From JANNAV01 sp031384695 (lineage in GTDB: Bacteria > Pseudomonadota > Alphaproteobacteria > Rhodobacterales > Rhodobacteraceae), in assembly GCA_031384695.1 (NCBI GenBank), contig JANNAV010000259.1:1-26735 (forward strand): a stretch of 26,735 bases of DNA, given 5' to 3'. Positions 1-8,111 of the stretch are shown one piece after another. A program made the position numbers and the translations under genes. The notes beneath the pieces were generated by a model. That model was not told the origin of the DNA, did no database searches, and was given only the letters and a program-made list of their open reading frames with translations. Every line of letters starts with the position of its first letter. Positions within the stretch are counted from its first letter, which is position 1.

Positions 1-783
1 ATCTACGGCATCTGCCTGCGTGGCAAGGCCGGCTGGGGCGAGAACATGGCCTTCCTGACAACCATGGCGAACAGCTATGGTGCACGCTGGTTCGATGAAA
101 ACTGGAACCCCCAGTTCGACCAGCCCGAATGGAAAGCCGTGATGACCGACTATGTCGAGTTGTTGACCAAATACGGCCCGCCCGGCGCGTCGAACAACGG
201 CTATAACGAGAACCTGACACTGTCGTTGCAGGGCAAGTGCGCCATGCGTATGGACGCGACCGTGTCGGCCTCGTCGCTGACCGACCCCAAGCAGTCCGAG
301 TTTGCAGACAAAGTCGGCTTTGCTCTGGCCCCCGATATGGGTCTTGGCAAGCGGGCAAACTGGCTCTGGGCGTGGTCTTTGGCGATCCCGGCTTCGTCTG
401 ATGCCAAGGATGCTGCCAAAACCTTCGTCAACTGGGCGACCAACAAGGACTATCTGGCCCTTGTCGCGTCCAAGGAAGGCTGGGCCGCTGCCCCTCCGGG
501 AACCCGTACTTCGCTTTACGCCAACCCGGAATACGCAGCCCTGCCGTTCGCCAAGATGACCATCGACTCGATCAACGCAGCGGACCCTACCAATCCGACT
601 GTCAAGCCGGTGCCGTATGTCGGCGTGCAGTTCGTGGCGATCCCCGAGTTTGCGGGCCTTGCAACCTCGGTCGGCGAAATCTTCTCGGCCGCTCTGGCTG
701 GTCAGAAGTCGGTTGATGACGCGCTGGCCGAAGCTCAGGCGCTGGCTGTCAGTGAAATGACCTCGGCTGGTTACATCAAGTAA
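1..783 (+). CDS. smoE: Sorbitol/mannitol ABC transporter periplasmic binding protein, SmoE-like (5' end outside window)
   Basis: The frame is open from base 1 (I-Y-G-I-C-L-R-G) to a TAA at 781-783, so about 260 C-terminal residues are present and the N-terminus with its signal peptide lies upstream. The residues resemble the C-terminal half of a family 1 extracellular solute-binding protein: a WAWSLAIP segment, a WATNKDY helix region and a C-terminal AxxxAxxxMTSAGYIK tail. The family delivers polyols to a membrane permease in the periplasm. The assignment as the sorbitol/mannitol protein rests mainly on the genes that follow, which are two MalFG-type permeases, an ATPase, sorbitol dehydrogenase and mannitol dehydrogenase, as in the R. 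sphaeroides smo operon. The first ATG in the window (46) is internal. The substrate is inferred. Confidence 0.88.
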   Translation: MYGICLRGKAGWGENMAFLTTMANSYGARWFDENWNPQFDQPEWKAVMTDYVELLTKYGPPGASNNGYNENLTLSLQGKCAMRMDATVSASSLTDPKQSEFADKVGFALAPDMGLGKRANWLWAWSLAIPASSDAKDAAKTFVNWATNKDYLALVASKEGWAAAPPGTRTSLYANPEYAALPFAKMTIDSINAADPTNPTVKPVPYVGVQFVAIPEFAGLATSVGEIFSAALAGQKSVDDALAEAQALAVSEMTSAGYIK

Positions 784-787
784 GGCA

Positions 788-821
788 GGATACCCCGGCC
801 CGCCCCCGGGCCGGGGTATCC
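788..821 (+). promoter_or_regulatory. Strong intercistronic stem-loop after smoE
   Basis: A perfect 15-bp inverted repeat (788-802 against 807-821) encloses a 4-nt CCCC loop, five bases after the smoE stop. It is followed by CATCTTT rather than a true run of U. Such hairpins behind a binding-protein gene commonly protect the upstream mRNA 3' end or partly terminate transcription, so that more binding protein than permease is made. The structure is read directly from the sequence; the role is inferred. Confidence 0.8.
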
Positions 822-827
822 ATCTTT

Positions 828-853
828 CCCCCGCATTTCCCAAGATGCGGGGG
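828..853 (+). promoter_or_regulatory. Second tandem stem-loop in the smoE-smoF gap
   Basis: A 9-bp perfect stem (CCCCCGCAT at 828-836 against ATGCGGGGG at 845-853) has an 8-nt loop. It can be extended through T827-A854 and a wobble pair. It lies only 6 nt after the first hairpin and about 60 nt before the smoF start. No U-tract follows, so it reads as an mRNA processing or stability element rather than a full terminator. Confidence 0.6.
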
Positions 854-914
854 AGATTGCCCGGCACCCGTGCCTTGCAACCGGGTCAGCCTCACATCCG
901 GATCGGAGACACCC

Positions 915-1787
915 GTGGCCACGCAATCCTCACGCATGGCGGCCCGCCTGATGGTCGCACCCTCGGTGATCGTCCTGTTCATCTGGATGATCGTGCCGCT
1001 GGCACTGACAATCTGGTTCTCGTTCCGCGTCTACCGTCTGTTGTCGCCCGAGCGCAACGGCTGGGCCGGTGTCCAGAACTTCACATGGTTCTTCAATTCC
1101 CCCGATTTCTGGCTGGCCATCTCAAACACCCTGCTGCTTGTCGGCGGCGTTCTGGCCATCACCATCGTGTTCGGCGTCCTGATTGCCCTGCTGATCGACC
1201 AACCGGTCTGGGGTCAGGGGCCGCTGCGCATTCTGGTCATCTCGCCGTTTTTCGTGATGCCGCCGGTTGCCGCATCCATCTGGGAAAACCTGTTCATGCA
1301 CCCTCAGAACGGCATGTTCGCCTCGATTGCGCTGAGCATGGGCTTTCAGCCGATCCTGTTTCTGGAAAGCTACCCGATGTCGTCGGTTATCTTCATCGTG
1401 TCCTGGGAATGGTTGCCCTTTGCCACGCTCATCCTGCTGACAGCCCTGCAATCCATGTCTTCCGAACAGCTGGAAGCGGCCGAGATGGACGGCGCAAGTG
1501 CCGTCAGCCGCTTTCGCTATCTGGTGTTGCCGCACATGACGCGGGCGATCACGGTTGTGGTCCTGATCCAGACCATCTTCCTGCTGGGCATCTTCGGCGA
1601 GATTTTCACCACCACCCAAGGCGGGCCCGGCTCTGCCTCCACCACCCTGCCGTACATGATCTACAAACAGGCCGTCATCGCCAAGGATATCGGGCGTGCG
1701 GCGGCAGGCGGGATCATCGCGGTCATTCTTGCCAACATAGTTGCCTACTTTCTCATGCGCAGCATGGGCAAGAACCTCGACGCCTGA
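915..1787 (+). CDS. smoF: Polyol ABC transporter permease, SmoF-like (MalF type)
   Basis: This 290-residue inner-membrane permease has several hydrophobic segments, beginning at about residues 13-35, and the cytoplasmic EAA loop (EAAEMDGASAVSRFRYLVLP) that contacts the ATPase. It should form the translocation channel with SmoG. I place the start at the GTG of 915, because GGAGA lies just upstream at 905-909 and the protein then begins VATQSSRMAARLMVAPS. A GTG at 870 in the same frame would add 15 residues but lacks a comparable ribosome site and lies close behind the hairpins. The substrate is inferred from the adjacent sorbitol and mannitol dehydrogenases. Confidence 0.9.
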   Translation: MATQSSRMAARLMVAPSVIVLFIWMIVPLALTIWFSFRVYRLLSPERNGWAGVQNFTWFFNSPDFWLAISNTLLLVGGVLAITIVFGVLIALLIDQPVWGQGPLRILVISPFFVMPPVAASIWENLFMHPQNGMFASIALSMGFQPILFLESYPMSSVIFIVSWEWLPFATLILLTALQSMSSEQLEAAEMDGASAVSRFRYLVLPHMTRAITVVVLIQTIFLLGIFGEIFTTTQGGPGSASTTLPYMIYKQAVIAKDIGRAAAGGIIAVILANIVAYFLMRSMGKNLDA

Positions 1788-1802
1788 AAGACGGAGATTC
1801 CC

Positions 1803-2633
1803 ATGGCCCGCACAGTTACCCCCCGTCGCAAGCTGTTCTACACGGTCGTCGCCTGGTCCGTCGCCCTGCTGATATTCTTCCCGGTGCTATGGACCATCCT
1901 GACCAGTTTCAAGACCGAAGCCAGCGCCGTCGCCTCGCCGCCGCAATTGTTCACCGCCGACTGGACCCTGGACAACTACGCCGAAGTTTGGGGCAGGTCC
2001 GATTATCCGCGCTTTTTCTGGAACTCGGTCGTCATCTCGGTGGGCGCGACCCTGCTGGGCCTGATCATCGCCATCCCGGCGGCCTGGTCCATGGCATTCG
2101 TGCCCGGCCATCGCACCAAGGATCTGCTGATGTGGATGCTGTCCACCAAGATGATGCCTTCTGCCGCCGTGCTGATCCCGATGTATCTGATCTTCCAGCG
2201 CACCGGCCTGTTTGACACCCGCACCGGGCTGGTGCTGGCCCTGATGCTGATGAACCTGCCGGTCATCGTCTGGATGCTCTACACCTATTTCAAGGAAATC
2301 CCCGGCGAGATCCTTGAAGCCGCACGGATGGACGGGGCCAGCCTCAAGGACGAGATCCTTTATGTCCTGACACCGATGGCCGTGCCGGGCATCGCCTCGA
2401 CCATGCTGCTCAACATCATTCTGGCATGGAACGAGGCGTTCTGGACCATCACGCTGACCACCACCAAGGCCGCACCCCTTTCCGCCTTTATCGCCAGCTT
2501 TTCGGCACCGCAGGGGCTGTTTTATGCCAAGTTGTCGGCTGCTTCTACCATGGCGATTGCGCCTATTCTGGTCATGGGCTGGTTCAGCCAAAAACAACTC
2601 GTCCGCGGCCTGACTTTCGGCGCGGTGAAATGA
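1803..2633 (+). CDS. smoG: Polyol ABC transporter permease, SmoG-like (MalG type)
   Basis: A 276-residue inner-membrane permease of the MalG group. The N-terminus LFYTVVAWSVALLIFFPVLWTILTSFK is typed here only by its features: one hydrophobic segment followed by a TSFKTE loop. The EAA motif is EAARMDGASLKDEILYVLTP. It ends with the GLTFGAVK tail typical of this group. It starts 15 nt after smoF behind an ACGGAGA ribosome site. It should pair with SmoF and with two SmoK subunits. Family and operon position agree; the exact polyol range is not readable from sequence. Confidence 0.92.
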   Translation: MARTVTPRRKLFYTVVAWSVALLIFFPVLWTILTSFKTEASAVASPPQLFTADWTLDNYAEVWGRSDYPRFFWNSVVISVGATLLGLIIAIPAAWSMAFVPGHRTKDLLMWMLSTKMMPSAAVLIPMYLIFQRTGLFDTRTGLVLALMLMNLPVIVWMLYTYFKEIPGEILEAARMDGASLKDEILYVLTPMAVPGIASTMLLNIILAWNEAFWTITLTTTKAAPLSAFIASFSAPQGLFYAKLSAASTMAIAPILVMGWFSQKQLVRGLTFGAVK

Positions 2634-2654
2634 ATATGGGGAAATGAGAACCAA

Positions 2655-3653
2655 ATGGGCAAGATAACCCTGCGCGGCGTCACCAAGAAGTTTGGCGAAG
2701 TGTCCGTTATTCCCTCGCTTGATCTTGATATCGAAGACGGCGAGTTCGTGGTTTTCGTCGGCCCCTCGGGCTGTGGAAAATCCACTCTGCTGCGGTTGAT
2801 CGCGGGGCTTGAGGATACCTCGGCGGGCATCATCTCGATTGATGGCAAGGATGCAACCGCCACCCCGCCCGCCAAACGCGGCCTTGCCATGGTGTTCCAG
2901 TCTTACGCGCTTTACCCGCATATGTCGGTGCGCAAGAACATTGCTTTTCCGTTGAAAATGGCCGGCATGTCGCCCGCCGATATCGACCGCAAAGTTGATG
3001 GGGCGGCCAAGGTTTTGAACCTGAGCAGCTATCTGGACCGCAAACCGGGCCAATTGTCGGGCGGGCAGCGTCAACGGGTGGCCATTGGCCGGGCAATCGT
3101 GCGCGAACCCAAGGCGTTCCTGTTTGACGAGCCGCTGTCGAACCTTGACGCGGCGCTGCGCGGCAACATGCGGTTGGAGATTACCGAACTGCACCAATCG
3201 CTGAAAACCACGATGATCTATGTGACGCATGATCAGGTCGAGGCGATGACGATGGCCGACAAGATCGTGGTGCTGCAGGCCGGCCATATCGAGCAGGTCG
3301 GCTCCCCGCTTGATCTTTATAACCACCCGGCCAACATCTTTGTCGCGGGCTTTATCGGCAGCCCCCGGATGAACCTGATCGAGGGTGCGGATGCGGATGC
3401 GCATGGTGCGAAAACCATCGGCATCCGCCCCGAGCATGTCGATATCTCGGCCGAAAGCGGCAAGTGGACCGGCCGGGTTTCGGTAACGGAACGGCTGGGC
3501 TCGGACACGTTCCTGCATGTGGCGGTCGATGGCATCGGCTCGATGACGGTGCGCGGCGGTGGCGATATCGCGGCGAGCCATGGCGATACCGTCTATCTGA
3601 CGCCGCAACCCGACCGGATTCACCGCTTTGCGCCCGATGGACGCACGCTCTGA
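2655..3653 (+). CDS. smoK: Polyol ABC transporter ATP-binding protein, SmoK-like (MalK/UgpC type)
   Basis: A 332-residue ATPase that energises import through SmoFG. Visible motifs are Walker A GPSGCGKST (36-44), Q-loop Q82, signature LSGGQ (134-138), Walker B FLFDEP (155-160) and the switch histidine in YVTHDQ. After about residue 235 there is a C-terminal regulatory (TOBE/MOP-like) domain with the GIRPEH motif. The length is normal for the family. The stop codon shares one base with the next gene (TGATG at 3651-3655), which indicates translational coupling to smoS. Confidence 0.94.
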   Translation: MGKITLRGVTKKFGEVSVIPSLDLDIEDGEFVVFVGPSGCGKSTLLRLIAGLEDTSAGIISIDGKDATATPPAKRGLAMVFQSYALYPHMSVRKNIAFPLKMAGMSPADIDRKVDGAAKVLNLSSYLDRKPGQLSGGQRQRVAIGRAIVREPKAFLFDEPLSNLDAALRGNMRLEITELHQSLKTTMIYVTHDQVEAMTMADKIVVLQAGHIEQVGSPLDLYNHPANIFVAGFIGSPRMNLIEGADADAHGAKTIGIRPEHVDISAESGKWTGRVSVTERLGSDTFLHVAVDGIGSMTVRGGGDIAASHGDTVYLTPQPDRIHRFAPDGRTL

Positions 3654-4423
3654 TGCGGTTGGCAGGAAAATCTGCGCTGATCACCGGGGCGGCGCGCGGC
3701 ATAGGTGCGGCCTTCGCCCAGGCCTATGTCCGCGAAGGTGCCACGGTGGCCATCGCCGATATCAACATGGCCGCAGCCGAGGCGATGGCGGCAAGCATCG
3801 GCCCTGCGGCTTATGCGTTGCAGCTTGACGTGTCGGATCAGGCGAGCATTGACGCGGCGGTCATGGCGGCCTGCGCGCGCACCGGCGGTATTGATATCCT
3901 GATCAATAACGCGGCCCTCTTCGATATGGCACCAATAGCCGACATCACCCGCGCCAGCTTTGACAAGCTGTTCTCCATCAACGTCGCGGGCACCTTGTTC
4001 ATGATGCAAGCCGTGGCGCGCCAGATGATCGCGCGCGGCCATGGCGGCAAGATCATCAACATGGCCAGTCAGGCGGGCCGTCGCGGCGAAGGCCTTGTGG
4101 GCGTCTATTGCGCCACCAAGGCCGCCGTGATCAGCCTGACGCAAAGCGCGGGCCTCAACCTGATTGCGCATGGCATCAACGTGAACGCCATCGCGCCGGG
4201 CGTTGTCGATGGTGACCACTGGGACCATGTCGATGCCCTGTTTGCCAAACACGAAAACCTTGCACCCGGCGAAAAGAAACGCAGCGTCGGTAACGCGGTG
4301 CCTTATGGCCGCATGGCCACGGCGGCAGACCTGACCGGCATGGCGATCTTTCTGGCCTCGGCCGAGGCCGATTATATCGTGGCGCAAACCTACAACGTCG
4401 ATGGCGGCAATTGGATGAGCTGA
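3653..4423 (+). CDS. smoS: Sorbitol (D-glucitol) dehydrogenase, SDR family, SmoS-like
   Basis: A 256-residue classical short-chain dehydrogenase, the same length as the characterised R. sphaeroides SmoS. It carries the cofactor motif TGAARGIG (11-18), NNAA near residue 86 and catalytic Ser139, Tyr152 and Lys156 (YCATK). It ends with the usual VDGGNWMS tail. The family member oxidises D-sorbitol to D-fructose with NAD+, and can also act on galactitol. I chose the ATG at 3653, which overlaps the smoK stop by one base. Longer in-frame starts run into smoK coding sequence. The cytoplasmic product should feed fructose metabolism alongside MtlK. Confidence 0.93.
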   Translation: MRLAGKSALITGAARGIGAAFAQAYVREGATVAIADINMAAAEAMAASIGPAAYALQLDVSDQASIDAAVMAACARTGGIDILINNAALFDMAPIADITRASFDKLFSINVAGTLFMMQAVARQMIARGHGGKIINMASQAGRRGEGLVGVYCATKAAVISLTQSAGLNLIAHGINVNAIAPGVVDGDHWDHVDALFAKHENLAPGEKKRSVGNAVPYGRMATAADLTGMAIFLASAEADYIVAQTYNVDGGNWMS

Positions 4424-4464
4424 TCCGGCACATCCCCATCACCCCATCGCCCCAAGGTAATCAA

Positions 4465-5901
4465 ATGACCCAAACACCGCGCCTTCCCGCCTACGACCGC
4501 TCTGCACTTACCGCCGGGATCGTGCATATCGGGGTCGGCAACTTTCACCGCGCCCATCAGGCGGTGTATCTGGACGATCTGTTCGCCCTTGGCCTCGATC
4601 ACGATTGGGCCATTCTGGGCGCAGGCGTGCGCGCAGGCGATGCCCGGATGCGCGAAGCCCTTGGCGCGCAAGACAATCTCTCCACGGTGATCGAACTTGA
4701 CCCCGGCCGCCCCAGCGCGCGGCGCATCGGGGCCATGATCGGCTTTATCGAGGTTCAGGCAGATAACGCGGCCCTGATCCATGCGATGTGCCAACCCGCC
4801 ATCCGTATCGTGTCGCTTACCGTCACCGAAGGCGGCTATTACATCAATGCCGCGACGGGCGAATTTGATGCGCGCCACCCCGATATTCTGGCCGATGCCG
4901 CCAACCCCACCCGGCCCATCACCGCTTTTGGTGCCATGATCGCGGCGTTTGCGGCGCGGCGCGCGGCAGGTCTGCCCGCCTTCACCGTGATGTCTTGCGA
5001 CAACCTGCCCGGCAACGGCCATGTCACCCGCGATGCCGTGCTGGGCCTGGCACGGCTTTCCAACCCTGCCCTCGCGCAATGGATCGCCGATAACGTGGCC
5101 TTCCCGAACGGCATGGTGGACCGCATCACCCCCGCCACCGGCCAGCACGAGCGTGCTCTGGCGGCGCAGTTTGGCCTGAAAGACCCGGTCCCCGTTACCT
5201 GCGAGCCGTTCCGCCAATGGGTGCTGGAGGACAACTTCCCCAGCGGCCGCCCGGCGCTGGAAAAGGTTGGGGTCACCTTCACCGGCGATGTTCACGCCTA
5301 TGAGGCGATGAAAATCCGCATCCTGAACGGCGGCCACGCCATCATCGCCTACCCCTCGGCCCTGATGGGCCTGACCTTCGTGCATGAGGCCGCCAGCCAT
5401 CCGCTGATCCACGCGTTTCTGCTGCGGCTGGAACAAACCGAAATCGTGCCGCATGTGCCGCCGGTGCCGGATACCGATTTGCAGGCCTATCTTGCCCTGA
5501 TCGTCTCGCGCTTTGCCAACCCCGAGATTGCCGATACCACGTCCCGGCTTTGCCTGGACGGCAGCAACCGGCAGCCAAAGTTCATCCTGCCCAGCCTGCG
5601 CGATCATCTGGCGCAGGGTTTGATGCCCGAGGGGCTGTTGCTGCTGTCGGCCCTCTGGTGCCGCTATTGCAATGGCACCACCGAAGCGGGCGCTGTCATT
5701 GCGCCGAATGATCCCGATTGGGACCGCCTGCAAGCCTGCGCCAAAGCCGCATACGCACAGCCGGAAAAGTGGCTGCAAATGACCCATATCTACGGCGATC
5801 TGGCCCAGAACGCGGGCGTTCTCGCCAGCTTTTCCGCGCATCTGAATGCCATCTGGGCTGATGGCACCGAAGCCACCCTGCGCCGGTTCCTCAACGCCTG
5901 A
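4465..5901 (+). CDS. mtlK: Mannitol 2-dehydrogenase
   Basis: A 478-residue polyol-specific long-chain dehydrogenase that oxidises D-mannitol to D-fructose with NAD+. Visible signatures are the N-terminal cofactor region GIVHIGVGNFHRAH (18-31), TEGGYY (121-126), SCDNLPGNG (177-185), FPNGMVDR (213-220) and the active-site run KIRILNGGH (Lys283, Asn288, His291). These match the K-N-H set of the Pseudomonas mannitol dehydrogenase. The start at 4465 is preceded by AAGG at 4454-4457. An upstream in-frame ATG at 4411 would overlap smoS by 13 nt and has no clear ribosome site. No fructokinase or xylulokinase follows before the terminator. Confidence 0.94.
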   Translation: MTQTPRLPAYDRSALTAGIVHIGVGNFHRAHQAVYLDDLFALGLDHDWAILGAGVRAGDARMREALGAQDNLSTVIELDPGRPSARRIGAMIGFIEVQADNAALIHAMCQPAIRIVSLTVTEGGYYINAATGEFDARHPDILADAANPTRPITAFGAMIAAFAARRAAGLPAFTVMSCDNLPGNGHVTRDAVLGLARLSNPALAQWIADNVAFPNGMVDRITPATGQHERALAAQFGLKDPVPVTCEPFRQWVLEDNFPSGRPALEKVGVTFTGDVHAYEAMKIRILNGGHAIIAYPSALMGLTFVHEAASHPLIHAFLLRLEQTEIVPHVPPVPDTDLQAYLALIVSRFANPEIADTTSRLCLDGSNRQPKFILPSLRDHLAQGLMPEGLLLLSALWCRYCNGTTEAGAVIAPNDPDWDRLQACAKAAYAQPEKWLQMTHIYGDLAQNAGVLASFSAHLNAIWADGTEATLRRFLNA

Positions 5902-5915
5902 CCCCAAAGCCAAAA

Positions 5916-5946
5916 GGCACCCGGATTGCGCCGGGTGCCCTTGTTT
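5916..5946. terminator. Bidirectional intrinsic terminator between mtlK and the region 2 binding-protein gene
   Basis: A 9-bp perfect GC-rich stem (GGCACCCGG at 5916-5924, CCGGGTGCC at 5931-5939) has a 6-nt loop. It is followed by CTTGTTT and preceded by CAAAA, so a U-rich tail exists on both strands. It sits in the 63-nt gap between two convergent genes, the expected place for a shared terminator. Confidence 0.88.
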
Positions 5947-5964
5947 CATCCACAGACTGAAAGC

Positions 5965-7017
5965 CTATTTGCCCCAGATCTTGGCATAGGCCTCGCGGTA
6001 GCCGTTCTGCGGATCAAAGGAATTGCTCTCCCCGGCGGCCGTCAACCCGGCTTCGGTCACCAGCGCGGGCGCTGTGATATAACCCGAACAGGCAGCCCCC
6101 GAAATCGCCCGGTTCAACTCATCCACCAACTGCCAGCCTTGCAGGTTCAAAGGCTCGGCCACGGTGATCGCCTGATACTGGCCGGAACGGATACGCTGAA
6201 ACGCCGCCTCCGATCCGTCGCCCGCAGAACCGGCCTTCGGATTGGCCTTGCCATCAACCCCCGCAGCCGCCAGCGCCGGCCCCATGAAATCAAAGTAAAG
6301 ATCATTGATCGCCAGCGAATGGGTCCACTTGTCGCCATATTTCTGCAGCAACGCAGTGGTCAATGGCCCCATCCGGGTCGAGGTTTCGGCAATCGGCGTA
6401 TCGACATATTCCAGCACCGTACCGCCCATGTCTTCGATGGTTTTCTTGATCCGGTCGGCCTTGTCGATGGCAATCTGATAGGTGCTGTCGGTGAAGATGA
6501 TCGCGCCCACGTTGGCGCCGCCATCGGCCATCGCCCATTTCGCCGCCGTCTCGGATACCGTCATCGCATCGGTGGACACGTTGGCAAAAATGCCGCCCGG
6601 CGCATCACAGCCGATCTTCGGGCCGGAATGCCACGACACCATCGGAATGCCTGCCGCGGCCACGCCTTCGATGGCCGCCTGCTGTTCCACCGCGTCAAAG
6701 CCGTTGATCACGATGCCATTCGGCTGCAAGGCCATCGCCTGACCGAACGCAGCAGTGCGGCTTTGCACCGAACCCGCGCCGTCCAGAACCCGCACCGTCC
6801 AGCCCATCTTGGCCGCGGCTTCCTCCACACCCGTGGTCACACCCAGAATGCCGCCATTCTTCAGATCGCCCGCCAGAACGACGATCGTCTTGCCTGCGGC
6901 GGCAACCGGGCCGGTGGTCGGGCCGTCAAAAGCCATCTCCTGCGCCATTGCTGGCAGCGCCACACCCACGATCACCGTGGTTGCCAGCAGCGCCCGGATA
7001 AAGTTACGTTTCAGCAT
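5965..7017 (-). CDS. Sugar/sugar-acid ABC transporter periplasmic binding protein (RbsB-like)
   Basis: A 350-residue periplasmic binding protein of the ribose-type family. It begins with a Sec signal peptide: basic MLKRNFIR, a hydrophobic core, and probable cleavage after ALPAMA. The two-lobe signature includes IVINGFDAVEQQ and GIPMVSWHSG. Two cysteines in the mature protein (GCDAPGG and GAACSGY) could form a disulfide. The start at 7017 has a strong GGAGG site just upstream on the minus strand. It is the last gene of an ATPase-permease-binding protein operon. The operator shared with the idonate/gluconate genes suggests a sugar acid or related ligand; this is inference. Confidence 0.9.
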   Translation of the reverse strand: MLKRNFIRALLATTVIVGVALPAMAQEMAFDGPTTGPVAAAGKTIVVLAGDLKNGGILGVTTGVEEAAAKMGWTVRVLDGAGSVQSRTAAFGQAMALQPNGIVINGFDAVEQQAAIEGVAAAGIPMVSWHSGPKIGCDAPGGIFANVSTDAMTVSETAAKWAMADGGANVGAIIFTDSTYQIAIDKADRIKKTIEDMGGTVLEYVDTPIAETSTRMGPLTTALLQKYGDKWTHSLAINDLYFDFMGPALAAAGVDGKANPKAGSAGDGSEAAFQRIRSGQYQAITVAEPLNLQGWQLVDELNRAISGAACSGYITAPALVTEAGLTAAGESNSFDPQNGYREAYAKIWGK

Positions 7018-7062
7018 TGGTAGTCCTCCCATTTGGTTGTCTTTGCTTACGTTTTTGCCGTT

Positions 7063-7094
7063 CTTACTTTTTCGTTGCCTTACTTTTTCGTAGC
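7063..7094 (-). repeat. 16-bp tandem duplication at the permease stop codon
   Basis: On the + strand CTTACTTTTTCGTTGC (7063-7078) is followed by CTTACTTTTTCGTAGC (7079-7094), with one mismatch in 16. A third, decayed copy (CTTACGTTTTTGCCG) is visible at 7046-7060. Read on the minus strand, each of the two good copies contains AAAAAGTAA, so the permease terminal codons and stop have been duplicated into the gap before the binding-protein gene. It looks like replication slippage. Confidence 0.8.
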
Positions 7095-8102
7095 GCCCTT
7101 CTTGCGTTGCGCATACCCCGCGATGCCGATGGCAATCAGCAACGTCAGGCCGTTGAACATCGGCTCGACCCAGAACGAACCGCCGAATTGCTGGATGCCC
7201 GAGATGCCGACGGCCAGTATCATCACCCCGACAATCGTGCCCCAGACATTGACGCGTCCCGGCTTGATGGTAGTCGAACCAAGAAACGCCCCCACCAGCG
7301 CGGGCAGCAGAAACTCCAAACCCACCGAAGCCTGTCCAATCCGCAGTTTCGAGGCGAGCAGCACCCCCGTCAGCGCGGTCAGCAACCCCGAGGTCACGAA
7401 CGCGCCGACCACAAACTTCCGTGTCGGAATGCCGTTCAGTTCCGCCGCGCGCTGATTGGCACCGATGGCATATAGATAGCGGCCGATGGGGGTGTATTCG
7501 AGCAGGGTCCAAAGCGTGAAAGTGACGGCGACCACGTAATAGGCCGTGATCGGCAGGCCAAACACAAAGGTGCCCGAAAGCGCGTAAAACCCGTCCGGCA
7601 ACACGCCGACAATCTGCCGCCCGCCGGTGTGCCACAGTGCAAGCGAGTAAAGCACCGTTCCCGTGCCAAGCGTGGCGATAAAACTGTCGATCTTGGCCAC
7701 TTCCACCAAAAACCCGTTCAGCACGCCGGTGGCAGCCCCCAGCAGCAGCACGATCAGCACCGCCACCGGAAACGGCAGCCCGTAAATCGTCTGCAGCGAA
7801 ATTGCCAGAATATGCCACAAGACAATGCCGTAACCGACGGTCAGATCAATCCGCCCCGCCACCATCGGGATCATCGCCGCCAGCGACAGCATGGCGATGA
7901 TCGCCTTGTCCGAAAGGATGGCCCGCACGTTCAGCATGGTGGGAAAAGTGTTCGGCAACAGCACCGAAAACAGCAGGATCAGCGCGAACATCAGGATGAC
8001 AAGCCCGTAAACCGGCACCAGCCGCCACAGTTTTGCACCTGCAGACAGATGCGCAACCTCGTCACGGGTCGGCTCAAGCGCGTTGGATTCAATTGATGGC
8101 AT
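7080..8102 (-). CDS. Sugar/sugar-acid ABC transporter permease (RbsC-like)
   Basis: A 340-residue inner-membrane permease of the ribose/xylose type with many hydrophobic segments. The family signature appears as AGRIDLTVGYG (normally AGGIDLSVG), and the cytoplasmic motif as YAIGANQRAAELNGI. The N-terminal extension of about 30 residues is polar. It starts 9 nt after the ATPase stop, behind GGAT, and ends in ATKK at a duplicated stop region. It should form the channel as a dimer with the double ATPase encoded just upstream. Confidence 0.92.
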   Translation of the reverse strand: MPSIESNALEPTRDEVAHLSAGAKLWRLVPVYGLVILMFALILLFSVLLPNTFPTMLNVRAILSDKAIIAMLSLAAMIPMVAGRIDLTVGYGIVLWHILAISLQTIYGLPFPVAVLIVLLLGAATGVLNGFLVEVAKIDSFIATLGTGTVLYSLALWHTGGRQIVGVLPDGFYALSGTFVFGLPITAYYVVAVTFTLWTLLEYTPIGRYLYAIGANQRAAELNGIPTRKFVVGAFVTSGLLTALTGVLLASKLRIGQASVGLEFLLPALVGAFLGSTTIKPGRVNVWGTIVGVMILAVGISGIQQFGGSFWVEPMFNGLTLLIAIGIAGYAQRKKGATKK

Positions 8103-8111
8103 GGCGCATCC

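Noticed and set aside
1887..3623. Open minus-strand frame of 578 codons opposite smoG and smoK
   Set aside because: It lies opposite two well-supported ABC transporter genes, is rich in His, Gln and Arg with no domain pattern, and is a typical GC-rich antisense shadow.
7018..7818. Upstream extension of the binding-protein frame to 617 residues
   Set aside because: The extension is out-of-frame permease sequence. A strong ribosome site and a signal peptide fix the true start at 7017.
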